Origin: Seonamhaeicola maritimus
Lineage (GTDB): Bacteria > Bacteroidota > Bacteroidia > Flavobacteriales > Flavobacteriaceae
Direction: 5' to 3'
Length of the DNA: 64,000 nucleotides
Assembly (NCBI RefSeq): GCF_008056315.1
Contig: NZ_VRKQ01000018.1
Location: forward strand, 3,772-67,771
The notes below the pieces were generated by a model. It made no database searches, had not been told where the DNA came from, and worked only from the letters and a program-made list of their open reading frames with translations. Made by a program: the position numbers and the translations under genes. This document shows positions 8,267 to 17,530 of this stretch, one piece after another (position 1 is the stretch's first letter; each line of letters begins with the position of its first letter).

Positions 8267-8419
8267 TTATAGTTTGTCTTTATTGAAAAAGACTGACTTT
8301 ATAACTTTATTTTTTAAGGTGATACGTAAGTTGTATGACCCTTTTTTTAAATGATCTATGCTTAGATATATAATATTCTTATTGCCATTTTCTTTTTCTA
8401 AAACATCTTCTTGAGTCAT
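8267..8419 (-). CDS. possible small protein, 50 residues, sorting-tail-like
   Basis: A 50-codon frame starting with ATG at 8417-8419, directly after an in-frame stop (8420-8422). The peptide (MTQEDVLEKENGN... then IIYLSIDHLKKGSYNLRITL... ending FFNKDKL) has the pattern of a type IX secretion tail: a short beta-strand, HLKKG-Y, a strand, and a Lys-rich end. Without a signal peptide it is either a tiny cytosolic protein or the leftover 3' end of a larger secreted gene. It lies 66 bases downstream of the twin motif. Codon use and sense look coding, but this is not proven. Confidence 0.4.
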   Translation of the reverse strand: MTQEDVLEKENGNKNIIYLSIDHLKKGSYNLRITLKNKVIKSVFFNKDKL

Positions 8420-8484
8420 TTAAAATGGGTTTAAGAATTTATTGTGATGTAAAAGTACTGAGCCTTTGTAAAAGAGGATATCAT

Positions 8485-8515
8485 TTATGTAACAAATGAT
8501 ATTACATATGTAACA
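8485..8515. promoter_or_regulatory. twin direct repeat TATGTAACA, 21-bp period (candidate HTCS site, copy 2)
   Basis: TTATGTAACA at 8485-8494 and ATATGTAACA at 8506-8515, again exactly 21 bp apart. Both copies of the site share the wider frame TATGTAACAAAT, eight variable bases, then a second half-site ending AACAT-purine-G. It lies immediately after the stop codon of the HTCS gene and upstream of the small frame at 8419 and the OmpA operon at 8124. Confidence 0.5.
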
Positions 8516-8521
8516 TAGTGT

Positions 8522-11500
8522 TTAACTATTTGATATATAGTTGTTTGGTGTATTGTTGTAGGCCTCTTTAAAACACTTTATAAAATAAGAAACGGTATTA
8601 AAACCAACATGATATGCTACCTCTGAAACGGTTAAATCTGATTCTTGTAGCAATGTAATGGATAATTTTAAACGTTGAGACCTGATAAATTGTGATGTAG
8701 ATAAACCAGTAAGAGCCATTAATTTTCTGTGAAGTTGCATTCTACTCATACCCATAAGTTCGCTAAATGTCTGAGCATTAAAATTAGATTCGGATAGATG
8801 TTCCTTTAATATATTTTCAATCTGAGATAAAAAAGCTTCGTCTAAATTATTAACCGCAATATCTTTTGGTCTTAAACTGGTATGTTGTGAATATCTCTTT
8901 TGAAGAGATTTACTAAAGTTGATTAGATTCTCAGCACGTTTAACCAAAATTTTGGAGTTAAATGGTTTAGATATAAAATCATCGGCTCCAACATCTAACC
9001 CTTCTAATTCACTTTGCTCTCCGGTTTTTGCTGTTAATAGTATGACAGGTATATGGCTTGTGAGTGTGTTACTTTTTAAGGTATTACAGAGTTCAATACC
9101 ATCCATTTCGGGCATCATGATATCGCTAATAATTAAATCAGGAATTTTATTTAATGCTTTTTTAAGACCTTTTTTACCGTTTACGGCCACTATTATTTTA
9201 TACTTATCAACTAAAATAGATTTTATATATTGTCTTAATTGTTTGTTATCTTCAACAATTAAAACAATTGGTTTTTCTATGGTGGAGAGGTTATTATCTT
9301 CTTCATTGCTTTCATTGTTAATTTCAGCAGTATCAATAATCGTGTTGGTTTCTGAGGAAGTTGGAGTTTCAATGATGTCACTTTCTTTAAAAGCTTCTTT
9401 TTTAATTGGAATGGTTACGGTAAATTGAATTTCATCCTCATTGATGGCATTTGCTATTAAGCTTCCATTGGTTAAGGTTACCAGTTCTTTTACCAAGGCT
9501 AGACCAACACCAACACCATCGGAGTCTGGGTTTTCTTGATAAAATCTTGTAAAAAGGTTATTTACTTCTTCAGCTTTAATGTTGCTGCCATTGTTAATAA
9601 TGGTAATAACCACATGATTGTCTTGTAAAATTGAACTAAAATTTATAAAACCTTTTTTGGGAGCATATTTTACAGCATTGGCAATTAAATTAACCACTAT
9701 TTTCTCAACAATATCTCTATCAAACCAAGCAGAATTGATAGCACTTATTTTTGTTTTTAAATCAATTTGTTTCTCTTGAATTTGATATTTAAAGGCACTT
9801 ATTAATTGATGGATTAATGATGAAAGGTCTCCTTCTTCAACATTCAACTTTATATGACCGCTTTCTAGTTTTGCTAGGTCTATTAATTGATCTACTAAGT
9901 TTAATAAACGTTTAGCATTTTGACTTATTAATGAAAGGTCTTCTTTATTTTTTTGAGAAACATTTTTATCTGATAGCTGACGTTCTGCAGGACCTAATAT
10001 AAGGGTAAGCGGTGTGCGGAACTCATGAGAAATATTGGTAAATAATTTAGACTTGAATTCATCTAAACTTTTGAGGCGTTGTGTTTCTGCATGCTCAAGT
10101 TTTAACTGTGCATTCATATGCCAACGCCATTTAAAATATCTATAGACCCCTAATATCGAAAGCAGTCCAAGAATAATATAACTAAGCCTAGCGGGTATGG
10201 TGTTGAACCATGCTTTTTTAATAGAGAAAGTGTATTCTGCTGGTATTTCATTCCAAATGCCATCGTAATTACTTGAAATAACTTTAAAGGTATAGGTGTT
10301 AGGTTCTAAATTGCTATAATAGGCAGTATTTATATTACCAGATTCAATCCAATCTGTATCATGGTTAACGAGTTGATACTTGTAATTATTTAGCTCTGGT
10401 TGTGAAAAGTGTAAGCTAGAGAAACTTATACTAATAGTGTTTTCATCATGCTTAAAAACCTGATTGCGCACTAATTCTACACTTTCATTAAATAGCATAA
10501 AATCGTTTATTATGGTTCTTGGCTTTACCTGATTCAAAGTAAGTTGTTCTGGTTTAAACCAGTTAATTCCTTCTAATCCGCCAAAATACATATTGTTATT
10601 ATGGTCTTTAAAAGAAGCACCAGTGTTAAACTCAAATGCTTGTAACCCATCGTATTGGTCATAATTAACAATGACTGGAGCTCCTGATGTTTCTTTAAAC
10701 ATGGTAATACCTCTGTTGGAACTTAACCACAGATTATCATTATCGTCATTTGTTATGGCATAAATAACATTATTAGGAAGTCCATCATTAATAGTGTAAG
10801 CTTTAGTTTCTTTAGTTTGTGGGTTGAGTTTTTTTAATCCTTTTCCATTGGTCCCAACCCACAATATGTCAGATTCCGAATCATAATGCATTGATTTTAT
10901 TTTATCAGGAATTTCCTTATATCTGGTTATTTTTTTTGTTTCTGGGTTCAAAGAACATAAACCTGAATCTTCAGTTCCTATCCAAAGCACTCCATTATTC
11001 CCTTTACAAATTGATCTTATATTATTGCTTGATAAGGAATTAGGATTATACTCTTCATGAGTATAAGACTCTAAAATCCCTTGGTTTTTATCAATTAGCA
11101 AAAGCCCTTTTCCGCCAGTTCCACACCAAATATTATTTTTTATGTCCTGAGATATACACCATATGGGTGTAGTTTGAAGTTCTTTTTCAATGTTAATATT
11201 ATATGTGACACAGCCGTTATTTTCACTAAAAATATCTAAACCTTTATCTTGATATCCTACCCAAAGTTCATCGTCAATATGTTTTAAACTCATTATTCGA
11301 TTTGATTTCAAACAAGAGTTGTTGGTTGTATATGTTCTGAATTCTTTAGTATTAAGGTTTAAAGATGTTAGCCCTTTTCCCGAAGTACCTACCCAAACCA
11401 GATTGTCTTTCGGGTTTACACTAATTGCTCTGGCAACATCAACATTCACGTTTCTGGGTAATTGGTCATTAGTTAGTACATTAAATTTTAAAAGGTGTTC

Positions 11501-12511
11501 ATCAAAATAACTTAATCCAGCACCATCAGTTCCCACCCAAATATTACCAGTGAAATCTTGATAAAGGTCTAGAGCATCATTATAATGTAAAGCATAAGGA
11601 TTGTGACCTTGAACCATGAAATTATCAATGATTTTTTTATCAAAATTCACAACATAAATGCCTCTGCCATAGGTGGCTAACCATAATCTATTGTGCCTAT
11701 CTAATAAAGTTGATTCGATATTTAAATCTGTAGGGAAAGCATGATTTTTAAACCCTTTAAATTTGGTGATTGAATCATTGCTGTTTAACAAATATAAACC
11801 ATGGCTGTAAGTGCCTATACTAATTGTGCTATCAGATAATTTGGTAAGCGTACTAAAGTTAATTGGTTGATTGCTGGAAACAACATTGGTATAACTAAAA
11901 TCTTTCTTGGCTACTTTATAAATAGCGTTAGAAGCAGAAATTAGAATATGATTCTCTAGCTCTAAAAAATCATAAATGGTCTTTGTTTGGTCTTCTTTAT
12001 TGAATACTTGAACCGTATCTTTTGTTTTTCTGTTAATAGCTAAAAGTCCCTTTTCGTATGTGCCAATATAAAGGTTAAGTTTTTCGTCTTGATATAAATT
12101 ACTAACAGATGAAATATTTTCTATAAGAGTAAAGTCATCATTTACAGGATTGTATTTTTCCAATTTTCCAGAATTTGAAATAATCCACATAGTATTGGTC
12201 TTGTCAATGTATATCTTTCCAAGTTTGCTATAGGTGAGTTTTGTGACATCTTCAAATTGTTTATTGTAGTATTTAAAGGTTTTACCATCATATTTGTTCA
12301 AACCATCTTGAGTTGCAAACCATAAATACCCAATACTATCTTGTGCAATACAAACAACACTGTTTTGAGAAAGCCCTTTGTCAACATTAAGATTATGAAA
12401 TGATATTTGCTTTTCAGGTATTTGGGCTGTTACTCTTACAGTTTGAGCATAGTTAATTGCCGTAAAAAACAGTGAAGAAAAAATAAAGAAAACATGGGTG
12501 ATAGTTTTCAT
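8522..12511 (-). CDS. hybrid two-component system regulator (HTCS)
   Basis: A 1329-residue one-protein signalling system. Order: signal peptide (1-22), two beta-propellers built of Reg_prop repeats (about 35-680, with many W-G-T motifs such as LWFATQDGLNKYDG), a Y_Y_Y domain (about 690-765), one membrane helix (776-793), HisKA with the phosphorylated His829 in ISHEFRTP, HATPase (about 925-1037, NLIANAVKYAP and GVGVGLAL), a receiver (1080-1195, phosphoacceptor Asp1130 in ISDIMMPEMDG), and an AraC-type HTH (about 1230-1329). All catalytic residues are present. Known HTCS proteins sense oligosaccharides in the periplasm and activate adjacent genes, usually susCD loci. Here the adjacent genes encode OmpA-like and other exported proteins instead. 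The ligand is unknown. Confidence 0.95.
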   Translation of the reverse strand: MKTITHVFFIFSSLFFTAINYAQTVRVTAQIPEKQISFHNLNVDKGLSQNSVVCIAQDSIGYLWFATQDGLNKYDGKTFKYYNKQFEDVTKLTYSKLGKIYIDKTNTMWIISNSGKLEKYNPVNDDFTLIENISSVSNLYQDEKLNLYIGTYEKGLLAINRKTKDTVQVFNKEDQTKTIYDFLELENHILISASNAIYKVAKKDFSYTNVVSSNQPINFSTLTKLSDSTISIGTYSHGLYLLNSNDSITKFKGFKNHAFPTDLNIESTLLDRHNRLWLATYGRGIYVVNFDKKIIDNFMVQGHNPYALHYNDALDLYQDFTGNIWVGTDGAGLSYFDEHLLKFNVLTNDQLPRNVNVDVARAISVNPKDNLVWVGTSGKGLTSLNLNTKEFRTYTTNNSCLKSNRIMSLKHIDDELWVGYQDKGLDIFSENNGCVTYNINIEKELQTTPIWCISQDIKNNIWCGTGGKGLLLIDKNQGILESYTHEEYNPNSLSSNNIRSICKGNNGVLWIGTEDSGLCSLNPETKKITRYKEIPDKIKSMHYDSESDILWVGTNGKGLKKLNPQTKETKAYTINDGLPNNVIYAITNDDNDNLWLSSNRGITMFKETSGAPVIVNYDQYDGLQAFEFNTGASFKDHNNNMYFGGLEGINWFKPEQLTLNQVKPRTIINDFMLFNESVELVRNQVFKHDENTISISFSSLHFSQPELNNYKYQLVNHDTDWIESGNINTAYYSNLEPNTYTFKVISSNYDGIWNEIPAEYTFSIKKAWFNTIPARLSYIILGLLSILGVYRYFKWRWHMNAQLKLEHAETQRLKSLDEFKSKLFTNISHEFRTPLTLILGPAERQLSDKNVSQKNKEDLSLISQNAKRLLNLVDQLIDLAKLESGHIKLNVEEGDLSSLIHQLISAFKYQIQEKQIDLKTKISAINSAWFDRDIVEKIVVNLIANAVKYAPKKGFINFSSILQDNHVVITIINNGSNIKAEEVNNLFTRFYQENPDSDGVGVGLALVKELVTLTNGSLIANAINEDEIQFTVTIPIKKEAFKESDIIETPTSSETNTIIDTAEINNESNEEDNNLSTIEKPIVLIVEDNKQLRQYIKSILVDKYKIIVAVNGKKGLKKALNKIPDLIISDIMMPEMDGIELCNTLKSNTLTSHIPVILLTAKTGEQSELEGLDVGADDFISKPFNSKILVKRAENLINFSKSLQKRYSQHTSLRPKDIAVNNLDEAFLSQIENILKEHLSESNFNAQTFSELMGMSRMQLHRKLMALTGLSTSQFIRSQRLKLSITLLQESDLTVSEVAYHVGFNTVSYFIKCFKEAYNNTPNNYISNS

Positions 12512-12659
12512 GTAATCAAATCATAAAATATTAAATCGGCAAATTATTTCTTATGGGGAGTTTACTAAGTTAATAATTTAAATTTATTGTAAGGTTAGAA
12601 CTATTAAATGACTAATTTTTTAATTTTTAATTTCGAATTATTTAGTTATTTTAGTTTGC

Positions 12660-13160
12660 ATGGATATTATTATTGAATCTACTCTTCAAACCCTTCAAAA
12701 ATCTAGATATTTATTAGAAAAACTTGACGATAGTGATTTGTGTAACACCTCTATTTCACCTTATTATTCTAGTGTTGGTACTCATGTAAGGCATATATTG
12801 GATTTTTATGATTGTGTTTTTAACATTACACAGGAAAACATTGTTGATTTAACAGCAAGAAGTAGAAATAGGGATGTAGAATCTCAATGTTGCAATGCTT
12901 TATCTTATTTAAGTATGATAGAGGACAAGTTACAATCTTCTAAATTTGAAATGGACAAAGTAGTTACTGTAATTGATGATTTAGGCTTAGGAAAAATTGA
13001 AATGCAATATACCATGGCTTCCCTGTTTTCTCAAGCTAACAGTCATACCATTCATCATTATGCTATTATTAATTATATTTTGGAAGGGTTGAATATCACT
13101 TTTGAAGATTCTGATTTTGGGTATAATCCTACTACTCCAAAAGCAAACGTGGAGAACTAA
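12660..13160 (+). CDS. DinB-like (YfiT/DinB superfamily) protein
   Basis: A 166-residue four-helix protein of the DinB/YfiT superfamily, unrelated to DNA polymerase IV. It has the metal-binding histidine layout of the fold: THVRHILDF (about 41-49) and SHTIHHYAIINY (about 122-133). Members bind a divalent metal and some act as thiol-dependent transferases; the substrate here is unknown. It is divergent from the HTCS (148-base gap) and converges on the DUF6095 gene, with which its stop codon overlaps. Confidence 0.8.
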   Translation: MDIIIESTLQTLQKSRYLLEKLDDSDLCNTSISPYYSSVGTHVRHILDFYDCVFNITQENIVDLTARSRNRDVESQCCNALSYLSMIEDKLQSSKFEMDKVVTVIDDLGLGKIEMQYTMASLFSQANSHTIHHYAIINYILEGLNITFEDSDFGYNPTTPKANVEN

Positions 13161-13399
13161 GAAGATTTCTTTTTAAACATACTGTCTAAAATGGTGTTTA
13201 TGCCTTTAAAAGCAAAAAACACTGCAAGACCACAGATTAATATGGCAATGACTAGCATTATGGTATCAATGGGCTTATTTAATTTAGTTTGTGAAATATA
13301 AATAAGTGTAGGTCCAATAAACATGCAGGCTAAAGAGCCTCCCATTGTTTTAAGGCCTTTGGCCAAAACTTCTCTGTCGGTTCTTTTAGTCTCAGTCAT
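13157..13399 (-). CDS. DUF6095-family small membrane protein
   Basis: An 80-residue protein with two membrane helices (about 18-37 and 46-68) and the TKRTDREVLAKGLK start typical of this small Flavobacteriaceae family. Function unknown. Its start overlaps the end of murQ by eight bases (13392-13399), so translation of the two is probably coupled. Confidence 0.8.
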   Translation of the reverse strand: MTETKRTDREVLAKGLKTMGGSLACMFIGPTLIYISQTKLNKPIDTIMLVIAILICGLAVFFAFKGINTILDSMFKKKSS

Positions 13400-14204
13400 T
13401 ATAATTTTTAATTGCTAATCTAACACTTCCGTATTTAGCTAAAAGTTCTTGAGCTTCTTTTTCTACAATATTTAACTCATTCATAATCATTTTAGTTCCT
13501 CTGTCAACCAGTTTGTTATTGCTAAGCTGCATATCAACCATTTTGTTACCTTTAATATGACCTAACTGAATCATAGTAGATGTGGTTATCATATTTAAAA
13601 CCAATTTTTGGGCTGTTCCTGCTTTCATTCTAGAGCTTCCTGTAACAAATTCAGGTCCTACAATAACTTCAATAGGAAACTGTGCTGCTCGAGATAACGG
13701 ACTATTACTATTACAAGTAATACAACCTGTAATAATATTGTTCTTATTGCATTCTTCTAAAGCGCTTATAACATATGGCGTAGTACCAGATGCAGCAATA
13801 CCAATAACTACATCTTTGTCAGAAATTTGATAAGATTGAAGGTCTTTCCATCCTTGGCTGATAGAGTCTTCAGCAAATTCTACTGCTTTTCTAATGGCAG
13901 AATCACCACCAGCAATAAGTCCAATAACTAACTCATGAGGCACCCCAAATGTTGGAGGACATTCTGAGGCATCTACAATTCCAAGACGACCACTTGTACC
14001 AGCTCCAATATAAAATAATCTTCCACCAGATTTCAGATTGGCTACAATTTGATCAACTAATGCCTCAATTTTAGGTATAACTTTTTCAACAGCTAATGGA
14101 ACTGTTTGGTCTTCTTTATTTATGTTGGAAAGTAACTCACCAACACTCATCTTTTCAAGATGGTTATAGTGCGAATCTTGCTCGGTAGTTTTAGTAAAAC
14201 TCAT
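13392..14204 (-). CDS. murQ: N-acetylmuramic acid 6-phosphate etherase
   Basis: The 270-residue product is a SIS-domain enzyme that cleaves the lactyl ether of MurNAc 6-phosphate to give GlcNAc 6-phosphate and D-lactate, a step in cell-wall sugar recycling in the cytosol. The family signature GAGTSGRLGIVDASECPPTFG is read at about 67-87 (shown here as the parts GAGTSGRLG and ASECPPTFG), with GIAASGTTPYV at about 134 and VTGSSRMKAGTAQK at about 187. It is slightly shorter than the usual 290-300 residues, missing mostly the C-terminal helical part. No other MurNAc-recycling gene is beside it. Confidence 0.93.
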   Translation of the reverse strand: MSFTKTTEQDSHYNHLEKMSVGELLSNINKEDQTVPLAVEKVIPKIEALVDQIVANLKSGGRLFYIGAGTSGRLGIVDASECPPTFGVPHELVIGLIAGGDSAIRKAVEFAEDSISQGWKDLQSYQISDKDVVIGIAASGTTPYVISALEECNKNNIITGCITCNSNSPLSRAAQFPIEVIVGPEFVTGSSRMKAGTAQKLVLNMITTSTMIQLGHIKGNKMVDMQLSNNKLVDRGTKMIMNELNIVEKEAQELLAKYGSVRLAIKNYND

Positions 14205-14309
14205 ATTTCAAAAATACATTATTTTAATCGATAATCGAGATTTAAAATATTCTAAGGTAAGTCTTAAAACCAAAATAAGATCTTGTAAACACTCTAATAT
14301 TTAGCTGAT

Positions 14310-15122
14310 TTACTGAACGGTATAATTGAAAACATCGGTTTCGGTCAGTCTAAAATATCCTAACGGATAATTATCTGTGTTGGTTTGATTCACACAATTC
14401 CCTCGCACGGTGGCTGGCTGTGTTTCAAAAGGATCACCAGATTCATCATCGGTTTGTTGCAGCAGAATAAACATGAAGTCATAATGACGTTGTGATATTC
14501 CGGAAATCTTTATGGTTATATTATCCGAAGTTTCTAAATCTTCATCTGAATAGAAACCAAAAATTTGATTTCCATTGTTGAATTCATCATCATAAACTTC
14601 TAAAGTCGGGACCTTACCAGGAGTTGAGAATTCAAATAAATAGTAGTTTTCTTCAAGTTCTGGATCGGTATAATACGCTTTTATTTCAATCTCATCACCA
14701 GAAAAACCACCGTTGTCGTTTTGTTCAACATAGTCAATGGGAACCACAGGGAATAATGTCTCAATAGCAGTGTAAATTTCATTGTTATAATTAATGGAAA
14801 GCGTATAAGTGCTATAAGTTTCAGGAATAAATGTATTGTTAGTGTAAATACCAGAAGTTCCTTGTTCAATAAAATTAAAAGTATTATTATTTGAATCTGA
14901 AACTGTAACGGTTGCTCCTGTTGCAGGTGGAATGTTATTATCAAAATATGGAGCTGTTAATGATAGTTTTATTTCCTGTTCGTTACCTTGTGTGCCTTTA
15001 ACCCAAGATAATGAAGCATCAATGACCAACCTTGGTTCGGCGGTTTTTAAATTAACATCAATGACATCTTCACAGGATGAAATTAAAAAGCCTAGAATGA
15101 TTATATAAACTATTTTTTTCAT
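14310..15122 (-). CDS. DUF4249 lipoprotein, partner of the TonB receptor
   Basis: A 270-residue outer-membrane lipoprotein. I take the start at 15122 because it gives a proper lipoprotein signal (KKIVYIIILGFLISSC, Cys17); a longer frame to 15167 would bury it and overlap the gene upstream. After Cys17 come DVIDVNLKTAEPRLVIDASL and beta-sandwich repeats, as in the DUF4249 family. These lipoproteins are regularly encoded right after a carboxypeptidase-domain TonB receptor, as here (four-base gap), and are presumed to act with it at the cell surface. Substrate unknown. Confidence 0.88.
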   Translation of the reverse strand: MKKIVYIIILGFLISSCEDVIDVNLKTAEPRLVIDASLSWVKGTQGNEQEIKLSLTAPYFDNNIPPATGATVTVSDSNNNTFNFIEQGTSGIYTNNTFIPETYSTYTLSINYNNEIYTAIETLFPVVPIDYVEQNDNGGFSGDEIEIKAYYTDPELEENYYLFEFSTPGKVPTLEVYDDEFNNGNQIFGFYSDEDLETSDNITIKISGISQRHYDFMFILLQQTDDESGDPFETQPATVRGNCVNQTNTDNYPLGYFRLTETDVFNYTVQ

Positions 15123-15126
15123 GACC

Positions 15127-17502
15127 TTAAAACTTAAAATTATAAGATATTGATGGTACAATTCCAAAGAGGGCTAGTCTTGTAGCCTCATTTAATCCAG
15201 TTTCATAATTTTGACCAAATGAAATGGTGTTTGCATTTTTTCTATTGTAAACATTGTAAATACTAAATACCCAATGTCTTTTCCATTTTTTTTCTTTTTT
15301 CTGTTTTGGTGTGTATGTGAGCGACACGTCTAATCGGTTATATGATGGAAGTCTGTTTTCGTTTCTTAATCCGAAATTTGGAATATTTATACCGTTGTAT
15401 TCATATTGGCTATTAGGAAACGTAACTGGTTGTCCTGTTTGTAACAAAAAGTTTGCGTTTAGTTTAACCCTTTCACTCCAATTATAACTGGTTGTTAGCG
15501 AAATATCATGAGTCTTATCAAATGGTGTTTTGTACCATGCTCCATTATTAATTCCAGTCTCGGTGGTTGTTCTTCCTTTAGTTTGTTGTTCAGATTTTGA
15601 TAGGGTATAGGCTAACCACCCTTTAAATCTTCCTTCGTTTTTTCTTAAAAGAAACTCTAGTCCGTAAGCTCTAGCTTCCCCATTTAAGATAACTTGTTCT
15701 ATGGCGTTGTTGGCAATTAAGTCTGCGCCATCAATATAATCTATTCTGTTTTTTATGGTTTTATAAAAACTTTCAACTTCTATAGAATACAAATTATTTT
15801 TAAAGTTTTTAAAATAGCCTACAGCATACTGATGTAATGATTGTGGCTTAACATATTTTCCACTGGGTGTCCAAATATCCAAAGGTGTTGGAGCATTGGT
15901 GTTTGATAACAAATGTAAATATTGATACATTTTGTTATAACTAGCTTTTACTGAAGTATTTGAATTTAGCTGATAAGCCATAGAAAATCTAGGTTCAAAG
16001 TTGAAAAAGTTTTCAATAACATCACTCTTTTTAAAAGTTTCAGTACTAATTGGATTTGCCTTTTCATAGATTTGAAGTTCATCATTAAAGGTTACGGCTT
16101 CATCATTGTTATAAACATTAAGTTCATCTTGCCCTAATCTTAAGAAGGAGCTTAATCTTAACCCATATGATAAGGATAAATTATTGGAAAGATTATGTTC
16201 TACATCCAAGTATATCGCATTTTCAAATGCGTACTTATCTATAAGTTTAAAGGGATTTATACCTGATGTTTCTGTGGTTGGTTTAATGTCTCCTGGATTG
16301 AATTTGTAGTACACACTATTTAAACCATATTGTAATTTAAGGCTATTGGATAGATAGTGTTTGAAATCGTATTTTAGATTAAAATTTCTAATTCCTGAAA
16401 CCCAATCAAACTCCACAAAGCTTAGTTTTAAATCGTAATAATAATCAGAATATATTAGAGATAAATTAGAGAATAACTTATCTGAAAATAAATGATTCCA
16501 CCTGAAGTTTAATACTGAATTACCATAAGTGTTTTCAAAAGTATCTTCAATTCTAAAAACATCTCTCCCGAAGTAACCTGATATATAAATATTGTTTTTT
16601 GAGTTTAGTTTATAACTCAATTTTGTATTTAAATCATAGAAATAAGCTATGTTGTCAATGTCAAAAAGTGGCAGAAATAGATGAGCGTAACTAGATCTTC
16701 CACCGAGTAAAAAAGACCCCTTATCTTTTTTTAATGGTCCTTCAGCTAATAATCTACTGGAGACAAGTCCAATACCCCCATTCATGTGAAATTCTTTACT
16801 GTTACCTTCTTTTTGATAAATATCTAGAACGGAAGATACTCTACCTCCGTACCGGGCAGGAATTCCACCTTTATACAAGCGTAGATCCTTAATAGTATCA
16901 GGGTTAAACACGGAAAATAACCCAAATAAATGTGATGAATTGTAGATTGTAGCCTCATCTAAAAGAATAAGATTTTGATCTGCAGCGCCACCTCTCACAT
17001 TAAAACCAGAGGCACCTTCACCAACACTTGTAACTCCAGGTAAAAGTGTAATGGCTTTAACAATATCTGATTCACCAAGTACAACAGGTATTTCTTTAAT
17101 GGTTGAAGAAGTTAACTTGTTAACACTCATTTGAGGTTTTTGGATGCTTAATTTTTCAATGTTTTCTGTGATAACAATTTCATCTAAGTTTTCTAAAGCG
17201 TTAAACAAACTGAAGTTTTTAGTTATGTTTTTGTTTAATTCTAAGTCTTCATTTATGGTAGTATAGCCTAAATAACTTATAGATATTTTATATGTTCCTT
17301 TTGGTAAAGTAATAGAATAAAACCCATATTCATTTGTTGTAGTTCCAGATTTAATTTCTGGAAAAATAATATTTACACCTATAAGTGTTTCATTACTAGT
17401 GTTTTCCGAAATAATTCCGCTTAAAGTAAATTTTTCTTGAGTAAAACCTATGTGAGATACGAGTAGTAATATTAAAAGATAACCTGAATAAAGGTGTCTC
17501 AT
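15127..17502 (-). CDS. TonB-dependent receptor with carboxypeptidase-like domain
   Basis: A 791-residue outer-membrane transporter. Signal peptide 1-22; a CarboxypepD_reg-like beta-sandwich at about 25-110 (FTLSGIISENTSNETLIGVN); a plug domain at about 125-235 (VLGESDIVKAITLLPGV, GFNVRGGAADQNLILLD); then a 22-strand-type barrel ending in the aromatic residue Phe. It takes energy from TonB-ExbBD to import a ligand. The pairing with the DUF4249 gene marks a type distinct from SusCD; its ligand cannot be read from sequence. No glycoside hydrolase or siderophore gene lies near. Confidence 0.92.
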   Translation of the reverse strand: MRHLYSGYLLILLLVSHIGFTQEKFTLSGIISENTSNETLIGVNIIFPEIKSGTTTNEYGFYSITLPKGTYKISISYLGYTTINEDLELNKNITKNFSLFNALENLDEIVITENIEKLSIQKPQMSVNKLTSSTIKEIPVVLGESDIVKAITLLPGVTSVGEGASGFNVRGGAADQNLILLDEATIYNSSHLFGLFSVFNPDTIKDLRLYKGGIPARYGGRVSSVLDIYQKEGNSKEFHMNGGIGLVSSRLLAEGPLKKDKGSFLLGGRSSYAHLFLPLFDIDNIAYFYDLNTKLSYKLNSKNNIYISGYFGRDVFRIEDTFENTYGNSVLNFRWNHLFSDKLFSNLSLIYSDYYYDLKLSFVEFDWVSGIRNFNLKYDFKHYLSNSLKLQYGLNSVYYKFNPGDIKPTTETSGINPFKLIDKYAFENAIYLDVEHNLSNNLSLSYGLRLSSFLRLGQDELNVYNNDEAVTFNDELQIYEKANPISTETFKKSDVIENFFNFEPRFSMAYQLNSNTSVKASYNKMYQYLHLLSNTNAPTPLDIWTPSGKYVKPQSLHQYAVGYFKNFKNNLYSIEVESFYKTIKNRIDYIDGADLIANNAIEQVILNGEARAYGLEFLLRKNEGRFKGWLAYTLSKSEQQTKGRTTTETGINNGAWYKTPFDKTHDISLTTSYNWSERVKLNANFLLQTGQPVTFPNSQYEYNGINIPNFGLRNENRLPSYNRLDVSLTYTPKQKKEKKWKRHWVFSIYNVYNRKNANTISFGQNYETGLNEATRLALFGIVPSISYNFKF

Positions 17503-17530
17503 CTATATGCAATTTTATATAAATGTAAAA

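Larger units (their letters stand above)
8125..8521. other. intergenic stretch between HTCS and OmpA-type gene
   Basis: This 397-base gap holds a 50-codon open frame (8267-8419, minus strand) and the second copy of the twin TATGTAACA motif (8485-8515). Between 8125 and 8266 I see no feature. Confidence 0.6.

Noticed and set aside
8919-9428. A 169-codon frame antisense to the HTCS receiver
   Set aside because: Lies wholly across a well-supported gene and has no family features.
1-12511. A polysaccharide utilisation locus
   Set aside because: Despite the HTCS there is no SusC, SusD or carbohydrate-active enzyme in view; only the left edge beyond the window could change this.
14310-15167. The longer start (15167) for the DUF4249 lipoprotein
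   Set aside because: It overlaps the TonB receptor gene and hides the lipoprotein signal that starts at 15122.
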